A stretch of DNA of 64,000 nt. It comes from Acarospora socialis. Taxonomy: Eukaryota; Ascomycota; Lecanoromycetes; Acarosporales; Acarosporaceae. The notes below the pieces were generated by a model. The model made no database searches. It was not told where the DNA came from and was given only the letters and a program-made list of their open reading frames with translations. How positions within the stretch are numbered: position 1 is the first letter of the stretch; the number at the start of each line of letters is the position of its first letter. A program made the translations under genes and the position numbers. The DNA lies in NCBI GenBank assembly GCA_025617375.2, contig JAMYGW020000001.1:2294001-2358000 (forward strand). The letters run 5' to 3'. Shown here piece by piece: positions 53,709 to 64,000 of the stretch.

Positions 53709-55493
53709 ATGGCGGTGGGTAACATCTACCTCATCTCGGCCATCGCCATCATTGGCGGTGCCTTGTTTGGTTTCGATATCTCATCAATGTCTGCCATCAT
53801 CGGCACTCCTCAGTACCTCTGCTACTTCAACCAAGGCCCTCTGGGCCCTCCATACACCCAGGACACAAAATGTTCCGGCCCTCACCCAAACGTCCAGGGC
53901 GGCATTACTGCCTCGATGGCCGCGGGCTCCTGGCTCGGTGCTCTGATCTCGGGTTTCATCTCGGATATTATGGGTCGAAAGAAGTCGATCATGATTGGAG
54001 CCATCATCTGGTGAGCGCAACCCATTGTGAGAGCGTATACGATTTGGTGACTGATTGTTCTGTACAGGTGCATTGGCTCGATTTTGGTCTGTGCGTCGGT
54101 GAACATCGGCATGTTGGTCGTCGGCCGTATCATCAATGGCCTCTGTGTCGGCATTTGCTCCGCCCAAGTGCCTGTCTACATCTCGGAGTTGGCTCCTCCG
54201 ACCAAGCGTGGACGGCTGGTCGGTGGTCAGCAATGGGCTATCACCTGGGGTATCTTGATTATGTTCTAGTATGTCCCGCAACACTTTCCTCTGGTTTCAC
54301 CTTTTAACTTTTCATAGCATCTCTTACGGTTGTTCCTTCATCGACGGCACCGCCGCCTTCCGCCTCCCGTGGGGCCTTCAGATGATTCCTGCCATCATCC
54401 TCTTCGTGGGGATGCTGTTCCTGCCGGAGTCACCGCGTTGGTTGGCGCGCAAGGACCGATGGGAAGATTGCCATGCCGTCCTGACGCTCGTCCACGGTCA
54501 CGGTGATCCGAACTCGCCTTTCGTCATGCGCGAGTTGCAGGACATCAAAGACATGTGTGAATTCGAACGGAACAACTCCGACGTCACCTACCTCGAGCTC
54601 CTCAAGCCGAACATGATCAATCGCACCCATATCGGTATCTTCACTCAGATCTGGTCGCAGCTGACGGGAATGAACGTGATCAGTATGTGTTCTCAACATT
54701 CCGCGCAGAAAGCTTGACTGACCTGCATGATCAAGTGTACTACATCACCTACGTCTTTCGCATGGCCGGCCTTTCGGGAAATAACCTCCTCACGTCCTCG
54801 TCCATCGATTTCGTCATCAACGTCGTCATGACAGTCCCGGCGCTACTCTTCGTCGACCGCTGGGGCCGTCGTCCCACGCTTCTCGTCGGGGCTGCATTGA
54901 TGATGACCTGGCAATTTGCCGTCGGCGGTCTTCTCGCCTCCAAAGGAACGTATGCGGGCCCGCACGGCGTCGATGGGATCCCGGAAGCGTCATATTCCGT
55001 CTCCGGCCCCGCTTCCAAGGCGGTCATCGCCTGCTCGTACCTCTTCGTCGCGTCCTACGCACCCACATGGGGCCCAGTCAGCTGGATCTATCCGCCTGAG
55101 CTGTACCCTCTGCGAGTCCGCGGCAAGGCCGTCGCTCTCGCCACGTCCGCCAACTGGGCTTTCAACTTCGCACTCGGTTACTTTGTGCCTCCGGCGTTTG
55201 TGAACATCCAATGGAGGACATACATTATCTTTGGTTGCTTCTGTTTCGCCATGTTCGTCCACGTCTTCTTCCTGTTCCCCGAGACCGCGGGAAAGACGCT
55301 CGAAGAGGTCGAGGAACTTTTCACCGATCCGGCCGGGCCGAGAAACATTGGGACACCTGCTTGGAAAACTCACATCAGCACCAAACGTACCGCTCTTCTC
55401 GAGAAAGGCGGCGATGTGGAGAAGAACACGGCGTATCACGAGGACAGCAGTCCAGAGCGGACTCCTGCGCCGACGACGCATCACAAAGAATAA
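53709..55493 (+). CDS. MFS sugar (hexose/xylose-type) transporter
   Basis: Twelve-transmembrane plasma-membrane sugar:proton symporter type. Exons read as 53709..54010, 54068..54268, 54318..54682 and 54736..55493 (541 residues); each intron splits a codon and restores it (W, Y, M). Sugar-porter signatures are GALFGFDISSM in helix 1, SDIMGRKKSI in loop 2-3, GRIINGLCVGICSAQVPVYISELAPPTKRGRLVGGQQW, PESPRWLARKDR, QLTGMNVIMYYITYVF in helix 7, VDRWGRRPTLL, and FPETAGKTLEEVEELF at the end. The loop with Cys and Pro (CYFNQGPLGPPYTQDTKCSG) after helix 1 resembles high-affinity glucose carriers of filamentous fungi. The C-terminal tail is hydrophilic with Glu/Thr/His. Actual substrate is uncertain. Confidence 0.93.
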
Positions 55494-56030
55494 ACGGCGT
55501 GTTTTGCTGTTCTATTTTCCTTATGGTGTCGAATGAGCGATGGAACGGCAGGGATAGCACTGGCTTGAGCTGGTGCTACATTGGCTTCAAATTGGATGGT
55601 GCTGTGGGCTTTGGGAACGAATACATTGTAAATCGTGAATTGTAAATGCATGAAAGCAGTACTTATATCAAAACCTTGCATCTACCGCTTGCTTCACACG
55701 ATCAACTCTGCCGTTGTTCAGCTGAATGCCTTCTGACGTGTTGTGATCACGACCCTCGCGACAATGTGGCAGGGCACAGATTCGAGTACCTATACTCGTA
55801 TACTCAAAGTTCTATGGCTGTAGCTTACCTTCTGTTGCTATCCTTGTGCATCAAGGCGATAAACAATTACCTTGAGAGTCAAATTCTCAAACATCATTGC
55901 TGGGCGGTGGGGGTCAGCGTAAGCGGATTCGATCGGAAAGCGACCATCGCTGGAGCTGCCCGCTTTCCATCGGCGAAGCCGTCACAAACCGAATCAAAGC
56001 TCTCCAGTGATAACTTGCATTCCAGTATCG
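55494..56030. other. Intergenic, nothing recognised
   Basis: 537 bases between two plus-strand genes; no supported gene. Confidence 0.45.
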
Positions 56031-59000
56031 ATGTCTTTGGATGAGCCTGTCAACTTTCTTTCAAGCGCAAATCTAAATGAAAATGTAGCGCCTCCAAGTA
56101 CAGGTGCAGGCTCAACCGTCGGGCTCCCTCCACAACCCAATCACAAGCGCACATATCAAGTATGTGGCTCCCATGCTTACAGTACCGATTCTACTCCTCC
56201 ATGGCTAAAACCCTAGGCAGGCATGTATCCCATGTCGACGAAGAAAGGTCCGCTGTGATCTCGGACCGGTCGACAACCCTACCGATCCGCCTTGCGCACG
56301 ATGCCGACGTGAAGGCAAAGACTGCCATTTCTCCGCCACCCGTCGAAAGCGGAGCGGCGAGGACGACGACCTAGTCCATGATGACTACATCGCGCGAAAT
56401 GGCAGGAAGCGAGTGATGACTGGCGAGCGCGGCGAAGACACCTCTTCGGAGGGCTTTCACCGCGCTGGCTCCTTTGGTGACGGTCCTGGCGTGTCATATG
56501 CTGACGTGTCACCGTCTATCGTTGCTCATTCTCGATTCTCGAGTACTGCAGATGGTCACTCGCAATCGCCGGCCACCACTGCTTCCCTGCCATATACGAC
56601 ACTCTCTCAGCACCGATCAAGCGACAGTCGCAACGCCCAAGCGATCCCGCACCACAGTCATGACAGTGCCGTGTTCGACAATGCTGCTCTTCCACATCAC
56701 GAGTCCCAACATGTTACCAATGAAACAGCGGCGAAGTTTCTCTCCAAAGAGATCAATGGTCCCGGGGATGCCCTGCACTTACTGTTCGAGGCTGCCGGTC
56801 GAACAGGAGATCTCAATCGACACAGTATCGGCAGCCAGGCCAAGGCGGTGAAATCCTCGAGTCCCACCACCCGAACCCCACATCTCTCAACAACTGCCGG
56901 TGGGTCCAAGCCAGGAGTAGAGTACATTGACCCTGCAATCACGGGGAAGCCTAGCAGAAGCGATGACTATCATACAAGAACAGCCCCTGGGTATCAGGAT
57001 GCGATACGGGCGTGGTCGAGGCTTCGATTTGTTCGTGCGGGATGGTTCACTGCTCGAGAGGCGATGATGTACATGGAATAGTATGCAAAGTCTGCTCAGC
57101 TATCAGAAATCGCCATTGACCTGCGATCTTACAGTTTCTACAAATATCTAGCACCTCTGACACCACTATGTCCGCCAGACTTTCGCTCTCCCTCAACACA
57201 TACACGCCTTCTCTCTGAAGAACCGGTTCTCGCGGTCACTTTCCTAACTATCGCTTCTCGATACATGAAGCTTGAGGGGCTTGGCGGAACTTCAAGGTCC
57301 TTTACCGTCCATGAAATGCTGTGGCCGTACCTACGAGGGATGATTGAACGATTGATCTGGGGTCAAGAGCAGTTTGGTGGAGGATTTTGTGGCGCAGGTG
57401 CCGACAAGCCTGAGGTAATCGGACAAAAGGCTGTTGGATGTCTCCACGCGGGTTTGACGCGTGGAGGCCTTCGAACAGTAGGAACCGTTGAAAGGTGGGT
57501 TGACATTGACTTGTGGATATGTTAAATCTTGGTGCATGTGTCTGACGGTATCACTGCAGCCTTCTTCTTCTAACAGAATGGCATCCGCGGGCACTACATT
57601 TCCCTCCTAGTCATGAGGAGAATGAAATACTCGTCTCAGCCGCGGAGCCGGGAAGCAACAGTCCTATCGCTGACCCGGCCCTTGCTGGCTCACTTGGGGT
57701 TTCCGAAGGTCGTCCCGCACTGGCAGACTGGCTAGAGCCGGCGTGGAGGTCTGATCGGATGTGTTGGATGTTGCTTTTCGCCGCTCTGGGTCTCGCTTTC
57801 GAACTAGGTATGTTTGATGGGATGGACAGAACCTCTCCATACGGGTCCGAGACGGCCAACCCCGAGGTTAATGGAGCATCTGATCGTTTGCGAGTCAGTC
57901 GTGCACGGCGCCTGCTGTTCATATACGTCACCCAAACCGCCGGCAGATTGAATTGGACTTCTCCGTTACCAAGATACATGACCGATTCGGCACTCCTTAG
58001 AACACCTGAATACATGGCTCCTGGCCGCAAGGAGCCGCAATGGCATCGTTCCCAGGGCTCAGGGCACTTTGGAGGTACCGACTCCTCACATAGGGTTCCG
58101 GAGCAGGATATGCTCATGGACAAAGTCCACTCATGCTGGATGGAAATCACCACTCTGATGAAGAGGGCCAATGAGCTATTGTTCCCGTCTAGAGAGCAGA
58201 CGAGAGAAACGATCCGAAGTGGACGGTATTTAGGGTTACTCGAGACCTTTCAGCCGTTACTGCGAGGATGGCGGTCAGACTTTGACAAGCTCGACAGTGA
58301 GTCAGGACTCCGGTTAGTGATACAGCGCTGATGAGATCAATCAGTCCCGAAACACATGACTTGCATCCTCCTCATCGAATACGAGTATTCGCGTAAGTCC
58401 AGATGCTGATGACACAGGTGCTCACAGCTGACACTCTGCATGTTAGGTCTCTACATCAACTCCCTGGCCCTCCAAGCCGTGGTTGAACGCTGGACCAGCA
58501 CTGCAGGTACCAGCGCGCAGCGAAACCGTGCACTTTCCATTAGAGGTGGTGCTCCCAACGGCATCGTCTCGATGGCTACCCTTCTGGATCTTTATCGTGG
58601 CAACGAAGAGTACATCGGCGAAGTCATCGACGCAAGCCGGAATATTCTTCGAGTTGTAGTCGACGGTCTCCTTCCCGATGACTACCTAAAGCACACTCCG
58701 GTCCGAACATACTTCCGTGTCCTCTCTGCCGCCATGTTCTTACTCAAGGTTCGTCAGACCTCCGTCTACAAAAGTATTGACGCACTACTGACGATCTTCC
58801 TAGACATTCGCCCTCGGTGCCAAAGAAGACGATGTCGCCCTCTCCCTCAGCCTCATGGACCGGACCATCGTTGCTCTGCGCACCTGCATCGTCGACGACG
58901 TCCATTTGAGTATCCGTATCGCCGACCTCCTCGACACCCTCACCTCCAGCATTCGCACTAAGTTCGTCCGTCTAGCGGCCAACAACAACAACCCCACAAA

Positions 59001-59583
59001 CAACAACTACAACGTTCCAAGCCGCAGCCGCACCCCGATGCCAACGACCAGCACTGGCCAGTCCCCGCATCCCAACCCGCCGGATCAGCAGGGCCAGTAT
59101 CTGAACCCCAACGGCAACGCCTACGCCTACAACCCCAGCTTCGCCGGCCGTCCCGCAGCCGACGCTCTCGCCGGTATCGCCACCGAATCCATCGACCCGG
59201 CAGACACCACCGTCATTTTCATGCCGCCTCCCGACTTTTCCTCCAGCAACGCTTACTACGACACCTCCACCAACAACAACAATACCGGTGACGAAGCCAA
59301 CACCACCCCCTTCCCCAACGACGACGGCGGCAACGGCCCCGCGGCCGGATACATGCCCGACTGGCTCGCCCTCCCGCTCGACCCCTTACTCAACGTCAAC
59401 GTCAACAGTGCTGCCATCGCTGCTGGGGGTGGGGTCGGTGGGTTCGGGCAGGGAGGAGGGGGTGGAGCGGGAGGTGGAGGTGCTGGTGCTGGTGCGTTCT
59501 TCGGGCCGGATGTGGGGAGTTTCGACATGTTGGATATTTTGCTGAATGATGCTTTTGAGTTTGAGGGGCGGGGGTGGAGGTAG
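56031..59583 (+). CDS. Zn2Cys6 transcription factor, Aro80/ARCA-like
   Basis: Nuclear fungal-type regulator, 1071 residues. Exons read as 56031..56159, 56221..57080, 57135..57494, 57560..58296, 58345..58392, 58447..58748 and 58804..59583, all frame-consistent. The binuclear zinc cluster is complete: Cys45, 48, 55, 68, 71 and 78 (C-x2-C-x6-C-x12-C-x2-C-x6-C), with the RRRKVRC core. It is followed by a basic ATRRKR stretch. The fungal_trans-type middle region reads [36 protein letters not shown] and [16 protein letters not shown]. The loop [12 protein letters not shown] is characteristic of the Aro80/ARCA group of aromatic amino-acid or amino-acid catabolism regulators; this assignment is from remembered family resemblance. 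The C-terminus has Asn-rich, Gly-rich and [10 protein letters not shown] acidic-hydrophobic segments that may activate. Exon 5 is only 48 nt. Confidence 0.85.
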
Positions 59584-60540
59584 GAGAGATGAAGGCCCGG
59601 TTGGATTGGGATGGGTTATGAGGGCATGAAGTTTATGTAGGTTGACGGGCAATGCAACGGAGACTCTCAGTCATGATGTGGTTCTGCGGTTGTGATATTC
59701 CTTGGTTACATAGGTGGGTGGACGTATTGAGGGACGGGCGGGTATCTCTGTCTTTGTCTTTGGAGTTTCGCGGTGCTGTTGATGAGGTGTACTGTAGGCC
59801 TTCCATATGAGGCTACGTGGAGTGATGGCCATGTCTTGTATCCTTGGCTATTTATCGTGAGCTATCGGGGACTCAAGAGAGATCAATCTAGATTGCAGAT
59901 GTGTTGAGAACAGCTGGAAGAGGTCGGATGCAGGGTAGGGTAGTAGAAGATCGTACCGAGTGGCAGTTGAGGCATCTTTCGGCTTCCGTACCTGGCCCCG
60001 TGGCTCTCAGGGCAACAAACCGCCGCCACGCGGATTTCTAGGACTCGAGTATCCCACATGTGAACCAAGTTCAGCACAGATATGTGGTTGAGGAATTCCA
60101 TCAATGTATCGCTTCTATGGACGAATACATACGTCAATAGTCGATTTACTACTCGAGTTTTCTTTTATGTGGCGACAGTTTCTCACCCTGAGCCTCGCCT
60201 CGCCCCTCACTGTGGTTTCAGACTTCAAAGCGACAATCGTTTCCTGAAGATATGTGGTCCATCACCAAGCTGTTGTGTAAGCCTATGTTTGCACTCACAC
60301 GTCCAGTAACACTGTATTTGCAGGGACAAGCATAGGATTAGGCTGAAGTAGCACATAAAAGTGACATTGAGCGATGCCTCAACACAGGCTTAGGTTTGGG
60401 GCCTTCATTATGGTCTAGGTGTCAAGTTTGATTCAGCTTGACATCCCTCAAATCATGCACGGTTGACATCAGTCTCTACTCTTCCCTTCAAAAGAATCAA
60501 ACCTCTGCAAAGTTCCCTGCTGTCTGGTTGAACTACAAGC
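59584..60540. other. Intergenic, nothing recognised
   Basis: 957 bases between the Zn2Cys6 gene and the pseudogene; no supported gene. Confidence 0.45.
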
Positions 60541-63021
60541 ATGGTTGCTCGGCGGCAATCAATCCCTCTTGCATCCCTGGACGATTCGAGCGCTGAGCGG
60601 TATGTCAAAAAACCTTCCTTCAAAGATCGTCGCTAACAAGCGTGGGGCAGCCCAGGAATAAATCAAAAACCTCTTCCTCAACTGCCCTATAGCTGGACAC
60701 GCAACTTTTGCACCTAATCTACTTTCGTACAAGGGACATTATGAGCTTAGGTTTTCATCCTTGTAAGGTTTCCTAAGGTATGGACTGAAGAGAAGTTCTG
60801 CTTAGCATAGCTGGTTCAGTGTAAGAATAATAATAATAATAATAATAATAGCTGGACACGAGTACGTCACGAAACGAGCTCGTTCATCCGAAGCACCGGC
60901 CTTGGTATCATCGTCAATACCTTTTCGGGCCTCAGGAAAGACTACACCGAGCCAACAAAAGTTGCTGTGACCAAGAACCGAGTCATCGCTCTTCTGAGGT
61001 CATTGGTTCACATCGTCCCGGTTGCGATTGCTCTAACGGAGATCATCATCAACTGGAGTGGACGTTATGTCGATACAGATTTTGATGAACAAGCGTACTA
61101 TCAGTTAGCTGCGAAAGTGCATGAAGTTACCATACACGCCTCATTGGCAACGGTGGTTCTATCATATATCCGGCACGCGCTTGTGTCTGATAATGGATTA
61201 CCGTTTGGGGCCCTTCTTGGTGGATCGCAGTTCCTTCAGTTCAGCTACTTGTGGTCAACTGAATTTTTGTCATCAATCAGCTCAATCGATGTTCCTTTGA
61301 GGAAAAGATTATCTCTGCTCGTTGTGATTGTCACTTGTGGCCTGTTAGCTGCTACAGTTGGCCCATCCAGCGCAACGTTACTTATCCCACGACAGGTGGT
61401 CTAGCCTTTACCAACTTCGCGCTTCTCCATAAGCGGACAATTTCAAGATGTCTGGCCCGATCAAGTCGATAGCACGAAGGTTCTTGAAAGTTGTTTGATG
61501 TTGCAAAGTTCGGACACCAGATCGCGGTGTCCTGCGGGTGACTGGCCCGAGATCCGCAGTATGTTCAACAGCACTGCGCCATCTGATACGCGGGACACCA
61601 ACAACAGTATCGAACCGGTTGTCTGGACCCTTGATGATGCCGGGTCTGGGGCGAACAAAATGTCGCAATACCAAGTGTGTCAAAGCAGTCAGCAAGATCA
61701 GATTTGTGGCACCACTGGGCAATCAATAGTTTTGGAAGCGACTTACGGAAGTTTTATGGACCACGAAGCTCGAGTTAACTGGGATTGGACTACTCATGGC
61801 CATGGGTATGGAATCAAAGCTGGTTATTTTCAGCCGTATACTCTGGCCAGCTGTGTGTCTGATACAGTTACGGAGTCCACCAAAGAACTTCGTTTCCCTC
61901 GCATATCCGAAACGGAGTCAGAGCTTAGGCAGGATCGAGTGATCATTCCTGTTCCCAAATATACAAAGACACAGGTACTTCAGACTCTGGGCAACCCCTC
62001 TGAGTATCGCTTACAGTGGTTGAAACTACCTCAAGATCTTTTCGATGATAAACTTATCGGAGCACTGCTGTTACACCCTCAAAAGTCAACCTCCGGACTG
62101 CCGCTCAATATAACGACCTGTACTCTGGGTGCAGGCTGGGGTAGTTCAGCCGTGGTGAGAAATCCAACCACTGAGGTTCCAATGGTGTTCTCCAGTCAGA
62201 TGGCCGACACGCCAAAATCATGGCCTGTCCATAACATGAAAACATTGGACACAATTAATAGCAGTCCTGACTACGCAAATTTGTCTGGGTTCAGTTACCC
62301 TCAACGCCGAGTTGATATCTCAACTAATTGGGCAGAGTTCCTCAATCCAATCATAATAGGGAACAACCATTACAACTCGACGGCCATAAATCCAGTACTC
62401 GCTGCAACCTCAGAACCATTGCGTGAAGCCAAAATCGCACAGGTTCTGACTACAATGCTCACCACTGGTTTGGCAAGAAACGGTATGGAACTTGACTGGC
62501 AAGGTACTCTACTTCACAGCTTGCAAATTTCACTTATGATGACTTGCTGACTTAGTTCAGTTATCCAGGGCAACTCACGCCATGTGATGGCTGCTTAGTG
62601 TTTGAGGTAGAGCACTCTACTTCAGGCTTCGCATACACCCTTCAGGAAACCACCACTAAACTGGCAATCGCTGTTATGATCACGTACTGTGCCCTCGCCC
62701 TTGCACACATTCTCTACCTCACGATCTTGGGTGTCAGCAGCAATGCCTGGGACACGACTACTGAAATTGTGGCGCTAGCAATGAACTCTTCGCCCACAAC
62801 ACATCTTCAGAACACTTGCGCTGGTATATTCGGCATCCAAAACATTTCGAACCCCTGTTCAAATCCTAGTGACGAGTAAGGGCAGCGGTAAGGACGAGCA
62901 TCTGGAGTTGGTCTTCGGTGACGTCGAGGCAGGGGTTATGGGAGGAAGGTCACGACTGGGAATGAATGAAGAGTATGGAACGCTAAATACTGCTGAAGGA
63001 CAACATGGCAAGAGGGAATGA
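60541..63021 (+). pseudogene. Disrupted multi-pass membrane protein gene (insertion, stop and frameshift)
   Basis: Ancestral exons read as 60541..60599, 60651..62503 and 62569..63021. Intron 1 (51 nt) has a CGCTAAC branch site and GGGGCAG acceptor; intron 2 (65 nt) has TGCTGAC. The encoded product has a hydrophobic N-terminal domain (LVHIVPVAIALTEIIINW, LAATVGPSSATLLIPR), a large outer domain, and a C-terminal helix (AIAVMITYCALALAHILYL). This layout recurs in uncharacterised ascomycete membrane proteins. Three lesions are seen. A 146-bp insertion plus 13-bp duplication splits exon 2 at SWTR and brings a TAA at 60715. A TAG at 61402-61404 interrupts an otherwise continuous frame between QVV and PLPTSRF, where Trp is expected. 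Near 62838-62845 the frame shifts by one before KTFRTPVQILVTSKG; a 46-nt intron (62824-62869) is an alternative reading. Function unknown. Confidence 0.8.
60702..60847 (+). mobile_element. Retroposon-like insertion with 13-bp target duplication and (AAT)n tail
   Basis: 146 bases inserted in the coding exon, flanked by identical 13-mers ATAGCTGGACACG at 60689-60701 and 60848-60860. The insert ends in about eight AAT units (60826-60849). A target duplication of this size and a short-repeat tail are hallmarks of target-primed reverse transcription, so this is either a SINE or a 5'-truncated LINE end. A tRNA A-box-like 12-mer (TAGCATAGCTGG, 60803-60814) lies near the 3' end, not at the 5' end as in a standard tRNA-derived SINE. 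Removing the insert and one repeat copy rejoins YSWTR to VRHETSS in frame. Confidence 0.7.
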
Positions 63022-64000
63022 GCGAGAGCATCGGACCTGAAAATCCGGCATCGCCCCCCGGAAACCCCTTGGCTCTACGGTAATTGTAACATTCTGGACC
63101 ACGCAGCATTCGGTTCAGTGTTGATCATCACCTTCCCTGCACAGATGCTCACCTCTCTCTTCTCCTTGCAAACATGACGGAGCACTCTCAGCTGGCTGAG
63201 ACGTCGTCATTCACGGTCAAACACCTGCTGCTATCTGTACCCCTACTACGAACATCCCCTACCATGGTCATGATTCCGATTTGCGCAAAGTTATTTGTAT
63301 ACGGCGTTTCGGACCAAATCCGTGTCCAGCTTCTGTCCAGAGCACGTGGAGTGGACCGAACTGGCGCCTAAAATCCAACACCGAGATACTTTTGTCATGA
63401 AGGTGTAGAGCAGTTTCGCTTTAGTTTGCCATGATATGGTGGATGGGACGCTCAGAGAAAAACTTAGAAGCAAAGTCTCCTGTTCAACTCATAGTAGCGT
63501 GTGGGATCTAAATTGTATGCAATGCTACCAATCACGTCGGCTCCCTGCGCCCATCTTTGAATATGAGTCGAAAAGAAGGCGTAGATGGAGATGATAAAGC
63601 ATCGCGCGTTTAACTCAGCTGGGTGAGGATAGAGGGCTGCGGAGCTGCAGTGCTGCTAGGAGAGGGGGCCAGGCGGTGCGAGTGGAAGGGCTTGCGAAAG
63701 ACTTGTGTACCTCCAAGGTGTGGATGCTCAGCTACACGAGTACTGTGATTGGGAGTTGAAGTTCACGGGGAATTGATGGAAGGTGTGAGAATAGAAAAGG
63801 TCGAGGTAGGTTGCTTTGGTGAGACGGAAAGAAGGATGAGAGGGGACAATAGTGTACCACCGTAGTTCGATAATCAAGTCCGGATCAGCGCCGAGTTCCA
63901 TCACCTCGCTAAGATGAACAGTTGATTCGAACTAGGTATGCCCGCGCCAAGAGGCACGGCGCAGGGCCTGGCTAACGGCTCCAAAAAAGAACAGTTTGAT
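63022..64000. other. Terminal intergenic stretch, nothing recognised
   Basis: 979 bases to the window edge with one 65-codon frame of no recognisable content. May include the start of the next gene outside the window. Confidence 0.4.

Noticed and set aside
60803-60814. tRNA A-box-like 12-mer as evidence of a tRNA gene
   Set aside because: No full B box, no cloverleaf, and it lies near the 3' end of the insertion; kept only as a remark.
62556-62568. Second frame break at the end of pseudogene exon 2
   Set aside because: Using the CCAG acceptor at 62568 instead of the earlier TTAG restores the frame (WQGQLTPCDGC), so this is an ordinary intron.

Overview
The window is nuclear DNA of a filamentous ascomycete (Pezizomycotina, most likely a Dothideomycete). 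Genes are split by 46-110 nt introns with GT(A/G)-AG ends and CTNAC-like branch points. The gene set is typical of these fungi: PalH pH sensor, Spg1/Tem1 septation GTPase, Rrb1, Lag1, Vps38/UVRAG, Mhr1/mL67, CAND1, Zn2Cys6 and C2H2 regulators. The class assignment is inferred from the flavour of the proteins, not from a search.

Layout. At 0-0.7 kb is the 5' end of a C2H2 regulator (minus strand), behind a long gene-free upstream region. From 2.9 to 6.9 kb lies a gene-poor accessory patch with two TA-flanked miniature inverted-repeat elements (MITEs) and an orphan ORF. From 7 to 46.5 kb is a mostly conserved housekeeping stretch: a Gly-Ser tailed protein, Rrb1, Spg1/Tem1, a transglutaminase-like protein, PalH, an F-box-like protein, a secreted GH127-type glycosidase, an SDR, ceramide synthase, Vps38, a PLAC8 protein, a T5orf172 protein, Mhr1/mL67, a small F-box-like protein, a mitochondrial acidic/His-rich protein, CAND1 and a His/Arg-rich unknown. 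From 47 to 60 kb follow a GPI-type repetitive surface protein, a hexose-type MFS transporter and an Aro80-like Zn2Cys6 factor. From 60.5 to 63 kb is a membrane-protein pseudogene.

The most interesting structures are these. (1) A 439-bp MITE has perfect 86-bp terminal inverted repeats and a TA target-site duplication, with a second, older TA-flanked MITE only 93 bp away. (2) The pseudogene at 60.5-63 kb is hit three ways: a 146-bp retroposon-like insertion ending in (AAT)8 and flanked by a 13-bp duplication of coding sequence, an in-frame TAG where a Trp is expected in a RIP-compatible context, and a probable +1 frameshift. (3) A large surface protein has reiterated beta-type repeats and a long Gln-Pro tract. 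(4) A gene made of His/Arg-rich exons ends in a Pro/Ala domain carrying a thrice-repeated aromatic-PRR motif.

Functional links. Spg1/Tem1 and the transglutaminase-like protein (Cyk3-like class) are adjacent and both point to septation. PalH, GH127, the sugar transporter and the Zn2Cys6 factor fit environmental and nutrient sensing. CAND1 and two F-box-like proteins belong to SCF ubiquitin-ligase biology. All exon boundaries were read by eye from splice signals and frame continuity, without transcript evidence.
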